The notes under the pieces: generated by a model
What the model was told of the DNA's origin: nothing
The model's database searches: none
The model's input: the letters and a program-made list of their open reading frames with translations, nothing else
Made by a program: the position numbers and the translations under genes
From: Holdemanella hominis
GTDB taxonomy: Bacteria; Bacillota_I; Bacilli_A; Erysipelotrichales; Erysipelotrichaceae
Direction: 5' to 3'
Length of the DNA: 35,533 nucleotides
NCBI RefSeq assembly: GCF_014306155.1
Contig: NZ_JACRWH010000017.1
Location: forward strand, 1 to 35,533
Part shown: positions 1-7,353 of the stretch, piece by piece
How positions within the stretch are numbered: the first letter of the stretch is position 1
How the letters are laid out: each line of letters starts with the position of its first letter

Positions 1-51
1 GAGTGGTTAACTGTCGATAGATTTGTTTAGGAGTTCCTCTATGTCATCAAT

Positions 52-1032
52 CTAAAACTGAATATTTTTAGAATATGAGTGTAATTTTGTCTTGACAAAG
101 GTCACTTCATAACAGGTGAAAAATGTTACCACTAAAACTGCTAGATACCCTATCAAAACATTGACCACATATGCTTGAAAATAATTGATATTGAAAGGGG
201 ACAGCCAAAATAGATAAGAAGTCTGAATTTTCATATTCCATCCCTCTAAGCCAAATACACTCCAAATTAAAGCACTATAAATTAACACAATAGAAAAATA
301 GATTGCAGAATTCATTATTAAAACCGTTATTGCTTTAATGAAATTAATTTTGCTTTCTTTCGTAGCTAATGTTCTAAGAATCATATTCATATTGCATTTT
401 TTTTCTACAAAGAAAATCAATGCAGCAATTATCAAACTTATGATCATCGAATATATTTGTATATATGGTAAATCATTTAAAAGAGTTTGCCATCCTAAAG
501 AATAACCAAAATCGATATATTTTTGCTCTTTTAATTTATCACTAAAATCTGGGTTAATAGTTTTAATATTATTTTCTCTATTAACAAATATGCTTTGAAC
601 AGTTATATCATTTAAATCTAAATGATTCAAAATATTAGGATTAAATGAATACATCGGAGAATATGCTCGAATCACTAGGTTTGCTAAATCAGAATATTTA
701 TTAAACATTTTAATAGATTCTGAATCATTTATCATCAAATTTCCAGTTGAATCAAAATTACTTTTATCATTTGTTATACCAGTAAATCCTTTTAATGAAT
801 TTCTTAATTCTTTATCAGTTAATTTTTTTTCTATTTTTGCTTGCGCATCTCTTTTTGCACTTATACCATCAATTTTAGCATTAATACTAAATTCGTTAAC
901 ATATACATCAGTACTACTAATCGAATACAAGAAAAAAGTTGAAAGAAAGATTATCGTAAAAAAACAAAATGCAAATATTATTTTGGGATTAATACATTTT
1001 TTTATTTCTATAAATATTAATTTTTTCACCAT
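52..1032 (-). CDS. ABC-2 type permease, LanG/LanE-like
   Basis: This is a 326-residue membrane protein and probably one of the two permease subunits of the exporter whose ATPase lies at 2154-3026. One hydrophobic helix sits near the N terminus (about residues 14-37), followed by a large polar outside loop (about 40-185), then a cluster of membrane helices in the C-terminal half. This is the ABC-2 permease layout used in bacitracin and lantibiotic self-protection exporters. It begins with an ATG 10 nt after the stop of the 1043-2167 permease, so the two are co-transcribed and probably form a heterodimer. The family assignment rests on topology and context, since no diagnostic motif is visible. 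After the stop codon the same frame stays open for about 14 codons, which could be a shortened C terminus. Confidence 0.7.
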   Translation of the reverse strand: MVKKLIFIEIKKCINPKIIFAFCFFTIIFLSTFFLYSISSTDVYVNEFSINAKIDGISAKRDAQAKIEKKLTDKELRNSLKGFTGITNDKSNFDSTGNLMINDSESIKMFNKYSDLANLVIRAYSPMYSFNPNILNHLDLNDITVQSIFVNRENNIKTINPDFSDKLKEQKYIDFGYSLGWQTLLNDLPYIQIYSMIISLIIAALIFFVEKKCNMNMILRTLATKESKINFIKAITVLIMNSAIYFSIVLIYSALIWSVFGLEGWNMKIQTSYLFWLSPFNINYFQAYVVNVLIGYLAVLVVTFFTCYEVTFVKTKLHSYSKNIQF

Positions 1033-1042
1033 TTATAATCAC

Positions 1043-2167
1043 CTACTGAATTAATCTTTTTTTGTCATAAATTAATATAAAAGTTAAGAAAAAAAACAAT
1101 AAAAGAGTAAATAATAGCTTTGTCATATCAAAATTAAGTACTGATGACACATCAACCATTGTAATAGGGAAACAATATCGTAATATTGAAGAAGATGAAA
1201 TATTTAATAGTGAAATCATTATATTTGGAATAAAACATAAAATTATAGAACATATAACAGAAACACTACTAGATAAAAACACTTTCGAAAAAAACATAAT
1301 TAACAGTCCCATCAATACTGAGGCTAATAATCCTATTAAAATTGCTCTAGATAATAATTGTCCATATGTCAATAAGTTCGGAAATAGAGGCGCAATTCCT
1401 AACTGTACATTAACATCCCAACCAGCTAAACCATATATTGAAAAAATTATTATTGAAAATGGTATAAGGGCCAACAAATAATAGAAACTTGATATAATTA
1501 TTCCAGCAATAACTTTTGCTACAAAATGATTAGTACCCCTATTCTTTGTTGTACTTATAATTTCATTCATCCGTTCTTCTTTATCTTGAGAAAACATTTT
1601 AGATAAGCAAATTGCAAGCATTATAGACATAAATAGAAATAAATCCATATTTTTTTTCAAAAATCTTTGATAGCCTTTACTATATCCAAATTTAAAGCTT
1701 TGTGTTTTAGCGGTGCAATTAGTTTTATCTTTCCAAAGCTCAACAAAATTTATTGGAGTCTTAACTTCTAATATTTTTTTATACTGATCCATATATGTTC
1801 CACCTAAAGTAAAATCAATAAGCGAAATCACCTCTTCATATGGTCTCATCTCTTTACTGTACATTGTTTTAAATGCTTCGCCATCAGTACTGTTAATATT
1901 ATTTGTTTGCTTTTGAAATTTATCAATAATTTTATTTATTTCATCATCATTTATTTCCACAGTACCATGAGATAAATTTTTTTCAAAGGTTATTGCATCA
2001 AGGCCATAGATTATTCCTTGTTCATAATAAGTTATAGTCTGATCCTGAAACACTGTCAAAAAGCCATATATGACAGAAATCATAATCAATAATAATACTG
2101 AGATTCTGTTAATCTTACATGTATATATCCTGTTTAACTCATTTTTAATTAACCTAGTCATCTTCAC
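1043..2167 (-). CDS. ABC-2 type permease, LanE-like
   Basis: This is a 374-residue membrane protein with the same plan as its downstream neighbour: one N-terminal helix (about 23-42), a polar extracytoplasmic region to about residue 170, then about five helices to the C terminus. Its start overlaps the 3' end of the ATPase gene by 14 nt, which suggests translational coupling. Together with the ATPase and the second permease it would make a three-gene exporter like the LanFEG or Bcr systems, which expel a peptide antibiotic from the membrane of the producer or a resistant cell. The substrate is not visible from the sequence. Confidence 0.7.
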   Translation of the reverse strand: MKMTRLIKNELNRIYTCKINRISVLLLIMISVIYGFLTVFQDQTITYYEQGIIYGLDAITFEKNLSHGTVEINDDEINKIIDKFQKQTNNINSTDGEAFKTMYSKEMRPYEEVISLIDFTLGGTYMDQYKKILEVKTPINFVELWKDKTNCTAKTQSFKFGYSKGYQRFLKKNMDLFLFMSIMLAICLSKMFSQDKEERMNEIISTTKNRGTNHFVAKVIAGIIISSFYYLLALIPFSIIIFSIYGLAGWDVNVQLGIAPLFPNLLTYGQLLSRAILIGLLASVLMGLLIMFFSKVFLSSSVSVICSIILCFIPNIMISLLNISSSSILRYCFPITMVDVSSVLNFDMTKLLFTLLLFFFLTFILIYDKKRLIQ

Positions 2168-3026
2168 TTACCTCATCAAAATAGTATAAGTATAAATCAT
2201 TTAAAGTAGCTTCTATAGGCGCAAAACATTTTTCAACATTATCTTCGGTTATTATCCTTATTCTAATAGTATTACCCAAATCGTATACATTCCTAACTCT
2301 ATACTTATTCATGAAATAATCCAATTGCGTTTTAGGTACAGTTCCTTCATAAACAAATCCTTCAATCTTTTTTAATAAGACATCTAAATCACCTTGTTCA
2401 CAGATTTCACCTTTTTTTAAAAGAATAATGGCTTGTGAAATATCCTCAACATCAGAAACAATATGAGTAGAAATAATTACTGTATGCTTCTCACCATATT
2501 GATTAAGTAAATTCTTTAAATGAATTCTTTCCTTAGGATCTAATCCAGCTGTAGGTTCATCCAAAATTAAGATTTCCGGTTCATTTAACAATGCTTGAGC
2601 TATTCCCACCCGTCTTAGCATTCCTCCTGAATAAAGTTTAAGTCTAATATTCTTTTTCTCGTATAATCCTAATTCTTTTAACAAATATTCTATCCTATGT
2701 TCAAGTTTTTTTCCTTCTAAGCCTTTTAAAACTCCTATATATGATAAAAAATCATAAGCTGTGAAATCTTGATAATAGCCAAAATTTTGTGGCAAATATC
2801 CTAAAGAATTAAAATAATTATTTTTTAAATGATTAATTTGTATTCCGTTATACAAAATACTCCCCGAATCAATTTCATATAAATTACACAAACATTTAAT
2901 TAATGTTGTTTTTCCTGCTCCATTTGCGCCTAACAATCCATAAACTCCTGTTTCAAATCGAAGATTAATATTTTTTAATATTTCATTTCCATTTAATGCC
3001 TTGAACAAATTTCTCACTTCTAACAT
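2154..3026 (-). CDS. ABC transporter ATP-binding protein (LanF/BcrA-like)
   Basis: This 290-residue soluble ATPase powers the permeases encoded downstream. Walker A is GANGAGKTT near residue 33, the Q-loop is YLPQN, the signature is YSGGMLRR, Walker B is ILILDEPTAGLD, and the H-loop is STHIVSD. All catalytic residues are present, so it looks functional. Residues after about 215 form the extra C-terminal domain common in drug and bacteriocin exporters of this class. The gene overlaps the end of a broken exporter gene by 7 nt, so it was once part of a longer operon. Export of a lantibiotic-like peptide is inferred from that neighbour. Confidence 0.85.
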   Translation of the reverse strand: MLEVRNLFKALNGNEILKNINLRFETGVYGLLGANGAGKTTLIKCLCNLYEIDSGSILYNGIQINHLKNNYFNSLGYLPQNFGYYQDFTAYDFLSYIGVLKGLEGKKLEHRIEYLLKELGLYEKKNIRLKLYSGGMLRRVGIAQALLNEPEILILDEPTAGLDPKERIHLKNLLNQYGEKHTVIISTHIVSDVEDISQAIILLKKGEICEQGDLDVLLKKIEGFVYEGTVPKTQLDYFMNKYRVRNVYDLGNTIRIRIITEDNVEKCFAPIEATLNDLYLYYFDEVSEDD

Positions 3027-3320
3027 TCTTCTATGCCTCCCTTTTTATATAGACTAACTTGTGTATCAAATAATTTTTTATATTTACCATCCCTTTTAAT
3101 CAAATCTTTATGAACCCCTTGTTCAATAACTACGTCTTTATTTAAAACTATAATTTGATCCGATGAACCAATATTTGACAATCTATGTGTTACAAACATA
3201 CACAATTGTTTTTTTAATTTATCAAATGTTTGAAATATTTCTAATTCTGCTAAAGCATCATTGATGCAGTAGGTTCAAAATACAAAATGAAAGACATACT
3301 TGATACATTTGAAAACTAAA
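3020..3320 (-). pseudogene. Broken LanT-like ABC exporter, C-terminal remnant
   Basis: The last 61 codons (3020-3205) read as the end of an ABC exporter ATPase: FVTHRLSN (H-loop), then VIEQGVHKDL and a C-terminal GKYKKLFDTQ segment. This resembles the NisT/LanT class. The frame continues upstream to DALAELEIFQTFDKLKK. Near 3270 a one-base loss moves the preceding residues ILYFEPTAS, a damaged Walker B, into another frame. Upstream of about 3320 no exporter sequence can be recognised, so the transmembrane part and Walker A are gone. It overlaps the LanF-like ATPase gene by 7 nt. The exporter is dead while the immunity-type genes downstream remain open. Confidence 0.7.
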
Positions 3321-4098
3321 TAATGCGATTCAAACTGGTGAATATAAAACGATCTATATTGATGAATTTTATGTTGACATTATGATGCCGATATTAGTTT
3401 TTATATCAAATAGATATTTTACAAAATTCTGAAAAACAGCATTAACATATTTTCTCATATCATCAAAAGATCCTTTTTTTAATTACTTTTATTAAAACCA
3501 CATAATTTCCGATACAATTTATTTTGCAAATAAATTTTTTCCATCGTCTAAAAATCCCAGGTATCTGACTACTGATAAATTAAAATAGAATCCCCTTCAT
3601 TAATATGTTCAACCCCCTTTTTAGATCTGTATTCTTAGTTAATCATTCATCTAAAATTGCATATAACAACAAATCATTGATTTCATCCGAATGTGACACA
3701 ATAGCTTATTTACTAATAAAACTGTTGTACATTATATCTCTTGCCTCCATGATATTATGGTAAGTAAATCTTACACACAAGAAAAAAAATAGTAAATAAA
3801 ACCGGTATAAGTCGACAAAATCTTGTAGAAGAGGGATATTTTGATATCTAAAACTTAAAAAATTATTTGTTGATTTTCGGATTATCAGGTTATGCTCAAT
3901 TTCTTTTATAATCTATGCACAAGCATAAATAAAAAGCTCAGCATTTAAGCCAAGCAATGTTGTTGATGAAGCTATCCAAAAGGTGCATTTAAGGTGCACA
4001 AATCCTATAAATTCAATTTAATATACTTTATATAAAGCACTTTATAAAATTTAGAATATGTTCCAACGACAAACTCATAAGATGGAAGAGTAATTTGA
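3321..4098. other. Decayed intergenic region
   Basis: No intact gene is visible. On the minus strand one frame starting at an ATG at 3732, with GGAGG upstream, reads MYNSFISK-stop and then VSHSDEINDLLLYAILDE-stop, with further stops down to about 3470. It looks like a pseudogene of unknown family. The rest is AT-rich, without clear hairpins or coding signal. Confidence 0.4.
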
Positions 4099-4476
4099 CC
4101 ATTTAGGACAGGAAGAAAGAACTGGTTGTTCTCGGCAAGCGTATTAGGAGCAGAATCTAGTGCGAATTCATATAGCATAATTGAAGTAGCAAAAACAAAT
4201 GGATTGGATCCATATAAATTTTTGACAACAATATTTACATATCTTCCAAACCAAGACCTGATCAAAAATCCAGAAATAATAGACGGATTTCTAACATGGA
4301 GCGAGTTCGTACAAAGCTCTAAGGCAAATAATTTAAAAATAGTACGAGAGCCGTACCGAAATTTCCAACGCTTCAAGGTACAAAGAGATCAACATGCCTT
4401 TATAATCAATACTATTATTTACCTTAGTGATAAGTTTGAAATCGCACAGATTACTCTCAACAACTTTTTAATATAA
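4099..4476 (+). pseudogene. IS66-family transposase, C-terminal remnant
   Basis: The frame reads PFRTGRKNWLFSASVLGAES, then YSIIEVAKTNGLDPYKFL and TYLPN. This matches the conserved C terminus of IS66 transposases: the GRKNWLFS block, the SIIETAKANGLNPY block and the following LPN. Only about 80 residues of a protein of roughly 450-520 residues remain. A TGA lies immediately upstream at 4096-4098, and the last ~45 codons do not look like IS66. No flanking inverted repeats could be identified, so the insertion sequence is dead and old. Confidence 0.75.
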
Positions 4477-4706
4477 TCTAAACATACACTCATCAATGAT
4501 AAGTTACACCAAACAATCTATCATTTGTATTTTAAATTTTAACGAACTTTAAATGCATTTTAAGGCGCATCATTGATGAATTAGTATAATTTATAGCATC
4601 AACTATAATTGGCCGCATAACAGCATTTAAGCTGTTATTTTCGCAATTGTTTTTACCACTTTTTTTAAAGGTTTTCAAAAAGGTTTTCAAAACTATCTAT
4701 AAACAG
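4477..4706. other. Intergenic region left of the mobile element
   Basis: No gene is visible. There is a hairpin of AACAGC-type arms around 4619-4640, and two nearly tandem copies of AAGGTTTTCAAAA at 4668-4680 and 4680-4692. A related pair occurs inside the mobile element at 16160-16183. Confidence 0.4.
4668..4692 (+). repeat. AAGGTTTTCAAAA direct repeats, left copy
   Basis: The 13-base unit AAGGTTTTCAAAA occurs twice, sharing one base, just outside the left attachment repeat. A third copy followed by a partial one is found at 16160-16183. The function is unknown. The match might mean that DNA outside the present left end once belonged to a related element. Confidence 0.5.
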
Positions 4707-4759
4707 AAAAAAAGCCCTTATATAAGGACTTAATTTACAAGATGGCGTCGACGGAGGGA
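4707..4759. repeat. attL: left direct repeat of the integrated element
   Basis: These 53 bases match 21372-21424 with three mismatches. The last 23 bases (4737-4759) are identical and contain the final bases of tRNA-Arg with its CCA. The upstream part copies the tRNA terminator hairpin, slightly mutated. Only 17 bases of mature tRNA sequence before the CCA are present, so this is the displaced tRNA 3' end left by integration and not a second tRNA gene. Confidence 0.88.
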
Positions 4760-4854
4760 GAGAATTATGCATAATAACAATACGCAATATATATTAAATA
4801 TGCTTTAAATAAAGCAGCATAATGTAACAAAAATAAGCATTTACATCATAAACA

Positions 4855-4888
4855 TCGTCACAAATGTCGTCACAAATATCGTCACAAG
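4855..4888 (+). repeat. Three tandem 12-bp direct repeats, left end
   Basis: The sequence TCGTCACAAA recurs at 4855, 4867 and 4879 (the last copy ends in G) with a strict 12-base period. Two copies with the same period and orientation occur at 21337-21358 next to the right end. Direct repeats at both ends of an integrated element are typical arm-type binding sites for a tyrosine integrase's N-terminal domain. That role is inference. Confidence 0.75.
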
Positions 4889-4913
4889 TATGCATATTTT
4901 GCCTATTCACTAC

Positions 4914-5015
4914 CTCGCCAATTACTTCGCCAAATGTATTATTTATTCGCCAACATGGCGAAATAATAAATGCTTTATATAAGGTAAAAATCGTATTATT
5001 TTTTTTATTCGCCAA
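4914..5015. repeat. TCGCCA repeat cluster, left end
   Basis: TCGCCA-type motifs occur at about 4915, 4927, 4946 (with an inverted partner at 4955-4961) and 5008. Their reverse complement TGGCGA is clustered near the right end at 21173-21268. The cluster may be a binding site for an excisionase or an accessory protein. Confidence 0.55.
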
Positions 5016-5065
5016 GTTTTAATTTTTAATCCGTTTACTTATTCGTGCTCAATAAAGCACAATAA

Positions 5066-5092
5066 AACAAAGAAACATTAAGTCTCTTTGTT
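5066..5092 (-). terminator. Rho-independent terminator after the 30-codon ORF
   Basis: The arms AACAAAGA and TCTTTGTT pair perfectly. On the minus strand the stem is followed by TTTTATT. It lies 2 bases beyond the stop of the small ORF at 5094-5186. Confidence 0.6.
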
Positions 5093-5093
5093 C

Positions 5094-5186
5094 TTAGGCG
5101 TTCGAGATGTAATCACAGATATTCTTAGATGCAGGTGCTTTCGATGAAGGTCTTCTCTTTTTACAACTTGGACAAACCATCCTCAC
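5094..5186 (-). CDS. Tiny CxxC protein, unknown function
   Basis: This 30-codon ORF starts with GTG, 5 nt after a GGAGG. It encodes VRMVCPSCKKRRPSSKAPAS followed by ten more residues. An ATG two codons in is the alternative start but lies farther from the ribosome binding site. CPSC could be half of a zinc site, and the chain is basic. A terminator hairpin follows directly and another lies upstream at 5228-5262, so it forms its own small unit. I do not recognise the family. It could also be the 5' stub of a longer zinc-ribbon gene. Confidence 0.4.
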   Translation of the reverse strand: MRMVCPSCKKRRPSSKAPASKNICDYISNA

Positions 5187-5227
5187 GGAAACCTCCAAAA
5201 CACTCCCAATAGTTAAATAGAAGGCAT

Positions 5228-5262
5228 AAAAAAAGCGGGTAAATTGATGAGGTTTACCCGTT
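5228..5262 (-). terminator. Rho-independent terminator
   Basis: The stem GCGGGTAAA / TTTACCCGT (5235-5243 with 5253-5261) is followed on the minus strand by a run of T. It would end a minus-strand transcript entering from the right, though no minus-strand gene ends directly before it. Confidence 0.65.
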
Positions 5263-5444
5263 ACTAGTTTTGTCTATACATCGACAAACTGGAAGTTGTC
5301 CATTATCTTTTTTATTGTAATTTTTTTGTATATACCAACATATAAAACAGTATAACACAAAATAAAAGTGACATGGTGAACTGATTGAAATGCTTCTGAT
5401 TTTTGCAGCAAATAATTGATTGAACGATAAGGAGATAAGATACG

Positions 5445-5681
5445 ATGAGAACAATATTTGCAGAATATAATCCCGGACGAAACAACATTGATGTTTATAC
5501 CAGTGCAGACTATATGCTTCGCGTTGACTGCTGGGAAGCAGAAAAGAATTTGAGAACCACACCCGGATCAGATTGTGCATTAAACACACTTGCCATTGAT
5601 GAACCACTAGAATATGCTAGACTGTATCTTGATGGGAATTTACAGATGTGGGTAGATGCAGAAGATTCCTTGACATTATAG
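5445..5681 (+). CDS. DUF6061-like small protein
   Basis: This is a 78-residue soluble protein. It starts at an ATG preceded by AAGGAG at a usual distance. The N-terminal half (FAEYNPGRNNIDVYTSADYM) looks like paired beta strands. The segment LNTLAIDEPLEYARLYLDGN resembles DUF6061 proteins, a family of unknown role common on gut Bacillota mobile elements. It stands alone as the first plus-strand gene of the element. The family call is from memory of the pattern and is moderate; the function is unknown. Confidence 0.6.
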   Translation: MRTIFAEYNPGRNNIDVYTSADYMLRVDCWEAEKNLRTTPGSDCALNTLAIDEPLEYARLYLDGNLQMWVDAEDSLTL

Positions 5682-5729
5682 TAATGTTCAAAAAACGCTG
5701 AGAATAATTTCTTCTCAGCGTTTCGACAA

Positions 5730-6197
5730 CTATTTTCTTTCCTTTGACACCTTCTCACTTATTCTCTGATAGATTTCCTTTGTCTCTGCGTCATTTTCCC
5801 CATTTACAACTAATATTTTTCCATCTATGTTCATGACAACATATGAATGGCAGGAGGCATGAGTGTAGCGGATATAATCTCCGAAGATATCGTTTTCGAA
5901 GTTTCCCATAGCATACTTCAGGTTTCCAAAACCATTAGTTCTGTGATCATTATCGTTCTGCAATACATTTACTTCATAAGAAATGCTGTCAATTTGCGAA
6001 TACTCCCCTGTATAATCATTCCATCCTTTTGCTTCAATGTTAAAATCACGATCATTACAACGAATCTGAATGCTTCCACAAAACAAATTCCATATAGTAA
6101 ACACAATAGTGGGAATTGCGATGATCAGATATATCACACTTTTTTTTGTATTATACTGAATTTTTAAGCCTTTTTTTTGTGTCTTTTTATTCATCAT
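5730..6197 (-). CDS. Membrane-anchored PH-like domain protein
   Basis: I place the start at the ATG at 6197 (MMNKKTQKKG) because GGAG lies 6 nt upstream; an ATG at 6245 would add 16 residues. This gives 155 residues. A basic cytoplasmic N terminus is followed by one membrane helix (VIYLIIAIPTIVFTIWNLF) and then a domain of about 115 residues outside. The GFGNLKYAMGNFENDIFGDY block and the VMNIDGKILVVNGENDAET strand-loop-helix ending resemble bacterial PH-like domains (bPH type). Those domains often sit in envelope stress or regulatory proteins. The role here is unknown. It is convergent with the 5445 gene. Confidence 0.6.
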   Translation of the reverse strand: MMNKKTQKKGLKIQYNTKKSVIYLIIAIPTIVFTIWNLFCGSIQIRCNDRDFNIEAKGWNDYTGEYSQIDSISYEVNVLQNDNDHRTNGFGNLKYAMGNFENDIFGDYIRYTHASCHSYVVMNIDGKILVVNGENDAETKEIYQRISEKVSKERK

Positions 6198-6398
6198 TGT
6201 CTTCTCCATAAATTCCGATTTATCCTTTAGTATATTATATATCATTTTATTTACTTAAAATATTAAAATTTTAGTAAAATTTATAAAATCATGTTATACG
6301 AATTTTAGTTAGTATTTATTACTGCCTATAATTATTGCTTTTAATGGTTGTTTTACCAGAACCTTAAGGGCTCTAGTTCACTAAAATTTGGCTTCATA

Positions 6399-6461
6399 TT
6401 AAAGTCTTTCATTATACTTAATACTTAAAACACATATCACCTTCTGTAATTTCTTTTTCAT
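6399..6461 (-). CDS. 20-residue ORF with a very strong Shine-Dalgarno
   Basis: It encodes MKKKLQKVICVLSIKYNERL. AAAGGAGGTGA lies 5 nt before the ATG and matches the 16S 3' end far better than most genes here. It may be a leader peptide, a small basic peptide, or the surviving 5' end of a lost gene, since the first residues look like the start of a signal peptide. No hairpin pair typical of attenuation is obvious downstream. Confidence 0.3.
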   Translation of the reverse strand: MKKKLQKVICVLSIKYNERL

Positions 6462-6516
6462 TTGGTTCACCTCCTTTCAAAGAAAGTGTAACAAAAAATA
6501 AAAAAAATAACTCAAT

Positions 6517-6630
6517 TCAAATCGTAAATTCACCATTTTTGGTGAAAACTAAACGATCCAAATTGGTTATCTTTAAATTACCACTATCATCCGTAAAGAA
6601 AAAGACATATTCTGTTTTATTAGAACATAG
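6517..6630 (-). pseudogene. C-terminal gene fragment, unknown
   Basis: A frame with no good start codon reads NKTEYVFFFTDDSGNLKITN and then LDRLVFTKNGEFTI-stop. Its composition is protein-like, with alternating beta-strand patterns, but it begins right at the HTH gene's terminator. It is probably the end of a gene whose 5' part was lost. No family is recognised. Confidence 0.25.
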
Positions 6631-6662
6631 AAAAACCAGACACCTTAACAAGCATCTGGTTT
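6631..6662 (-). terminator. Terminator of the HTH gene
   Basis: The stem AAACCAGA / TCTGGTTT (6633-6640 with 6655-6662) is followed on the minus strand by TTTTCT. It lies 9 bases past the stop codon at 6671. Confidence 0.75.
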
Positions 6663-6670
6663 CATAAATA

Positions 6671-7273
6671 TTATTTTGAATCGCCACTGTCTAGAAGTTC
6701 CCAATCGGTATTTTCTGTGTATATTTTGAATATGTAATCATTTGCCTTTCTTACGAGATAAAGAATATTATGTAAATCCTCTGATTTTAAACTGGCTGCA
6801 TTCTGCCGAATGAAATCAAGCATGATGTTCAATTCTTCCAACTCGTCAACAACTCCAAACTTCACACCATTAACCACATTAAAATCAATATCTTCAATCA
6901 GCTCAGAATCATCACTATTCCAGTACATCCATTTTTTGTCCAGTAAAAATGTATCATACATAAATACATTTAAATTCAAATTAAGCTTATCAAGGAGAAG
7001 ATCCAAATATTCTTTTTTGGGAAAAATTTCTCCGCGGAAGTATTTATATAATGTATCCTTGCTCCAGCCTAATTCTTTTGCAAACGGAGCAACTTTATAC
7101 CCTCTAAGTTTAATCAAATATTTTAACCTTGAACCAAAATGCTTACGCACATATGTCATTCTATCTTGTAGTTCTAAATCATCTTCAATGCATCTCATGT
7201 ACTTATTATATAAAAAATAAAAGCATATGACAAATATGACAAAGAAAAACAAATTATTAAAAAATATTGACAT
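6671..7273 (-). CDS. Membrane-tethered HTH (Cro/CI-type) regulator
   Basis: I start at the ATG at 7273 (200 residues), because the longer frame would run into the divergent gene at 7354. Residues about 3-24 (FFNNLFFFVIFVICFYFLY) form one membrane helix. A helix-turn-helix follows: VAPFAKELGWSKDTLYKYFR fits the recognition-helix pattern of XRE-like proteins. The C-terminal ~100 residues are acidic and helical, with no known domain. No strong ribosome binding site precedes any candidate start; an ATG at about 7198 would give a soluble protein without the helix. It is divergent from the 7354 gene and shares a region of ~80 bp containing GGTATTC repeats, so it probably regulates that promoter. 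Confidence 0.6.
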   Translation of the reverse strand: MSIFFNNLFFFVIFVICFYFLYNKYMRCIEDDLELQDRMTYVRKHFGSRLKYLIKLRGYKVAPFAKELGWSKDTLYKYFRGEIFPKKEYLDLLLDKLNLNLNVFMYDTFLLDKKWMYWNSDDSELIEDIDFNVVNGVKFGVVDELEELNIMLDFIRQNAASLKSEDLHNILYLVRKANDYIFKIYTENTDWELLDSGDSK

Positions 7274-7289
7274 GGTATATAAATAGCGG

Positions 7290-7340
7290 TACTCTGTATA
7301 TGTAATGACGTACCGGTATTCCGGTATTCGTAGACAAAGA
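7290..7340. promoter_or_regulatory. Divergent control region with CCGGTATT repeats
   Basis: The stretch TACCGGTATTCCGGTA contains two CCGGTATT units and is nearly its own reverse complement. It lies between the HTH gene and the start of the 7354 gene. A TTGACA is present at 7268, but the -10 is poor. It is a likely operator for the HTH protein. Confidence 0.4.
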
Positions 7341-7353
7341 CAGGAGGAAAAAT

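Larger units (their letters stand above)
6198..6670. other. Intergenic region with small ORF traces
   Basis: The region contains a 20-codon ORF with an ideal ribosome binding site (6399-6461), a 34-residue ORF fragment (6517-6630), and the terminator of the HTH gene (6631-6662), all on the minus strand. Nothing else is visible. Confidence 0.4.

Noticed and set aside
4005..4376. Minus-strand 123-codon frame
   Set aside because: It is antisense to the IS66 remnant, which has clear family motifs on the plus strand.
4737..4759. A second tRNA-Arg gene at the left end
   Set aside because: Only the last few bases and CCA are present; no anticodon or D arm follows. It is the displaced att copy.
4855..4888. 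Short regularly spaced repeats as a possible CRISPR array
   Set aside because: The period is only 12 bp with no unique spacers, and no cas genes are in the window.
4794..5015. Minus-strand 73-codon frame with a CDDICDDICDD stretch
   Set aside because: The repeated residues are simply the translation of the 12-bp DNA repeats at the element's left end. There is no ribosome binding site and no protein-like composition.
5254..5607. Minus-strand 117-codon frame
   Set aside because: It overlaps the DUF6061-like gene on the other strand and runs into a terminator hairpin. It has no ribosome binding site.
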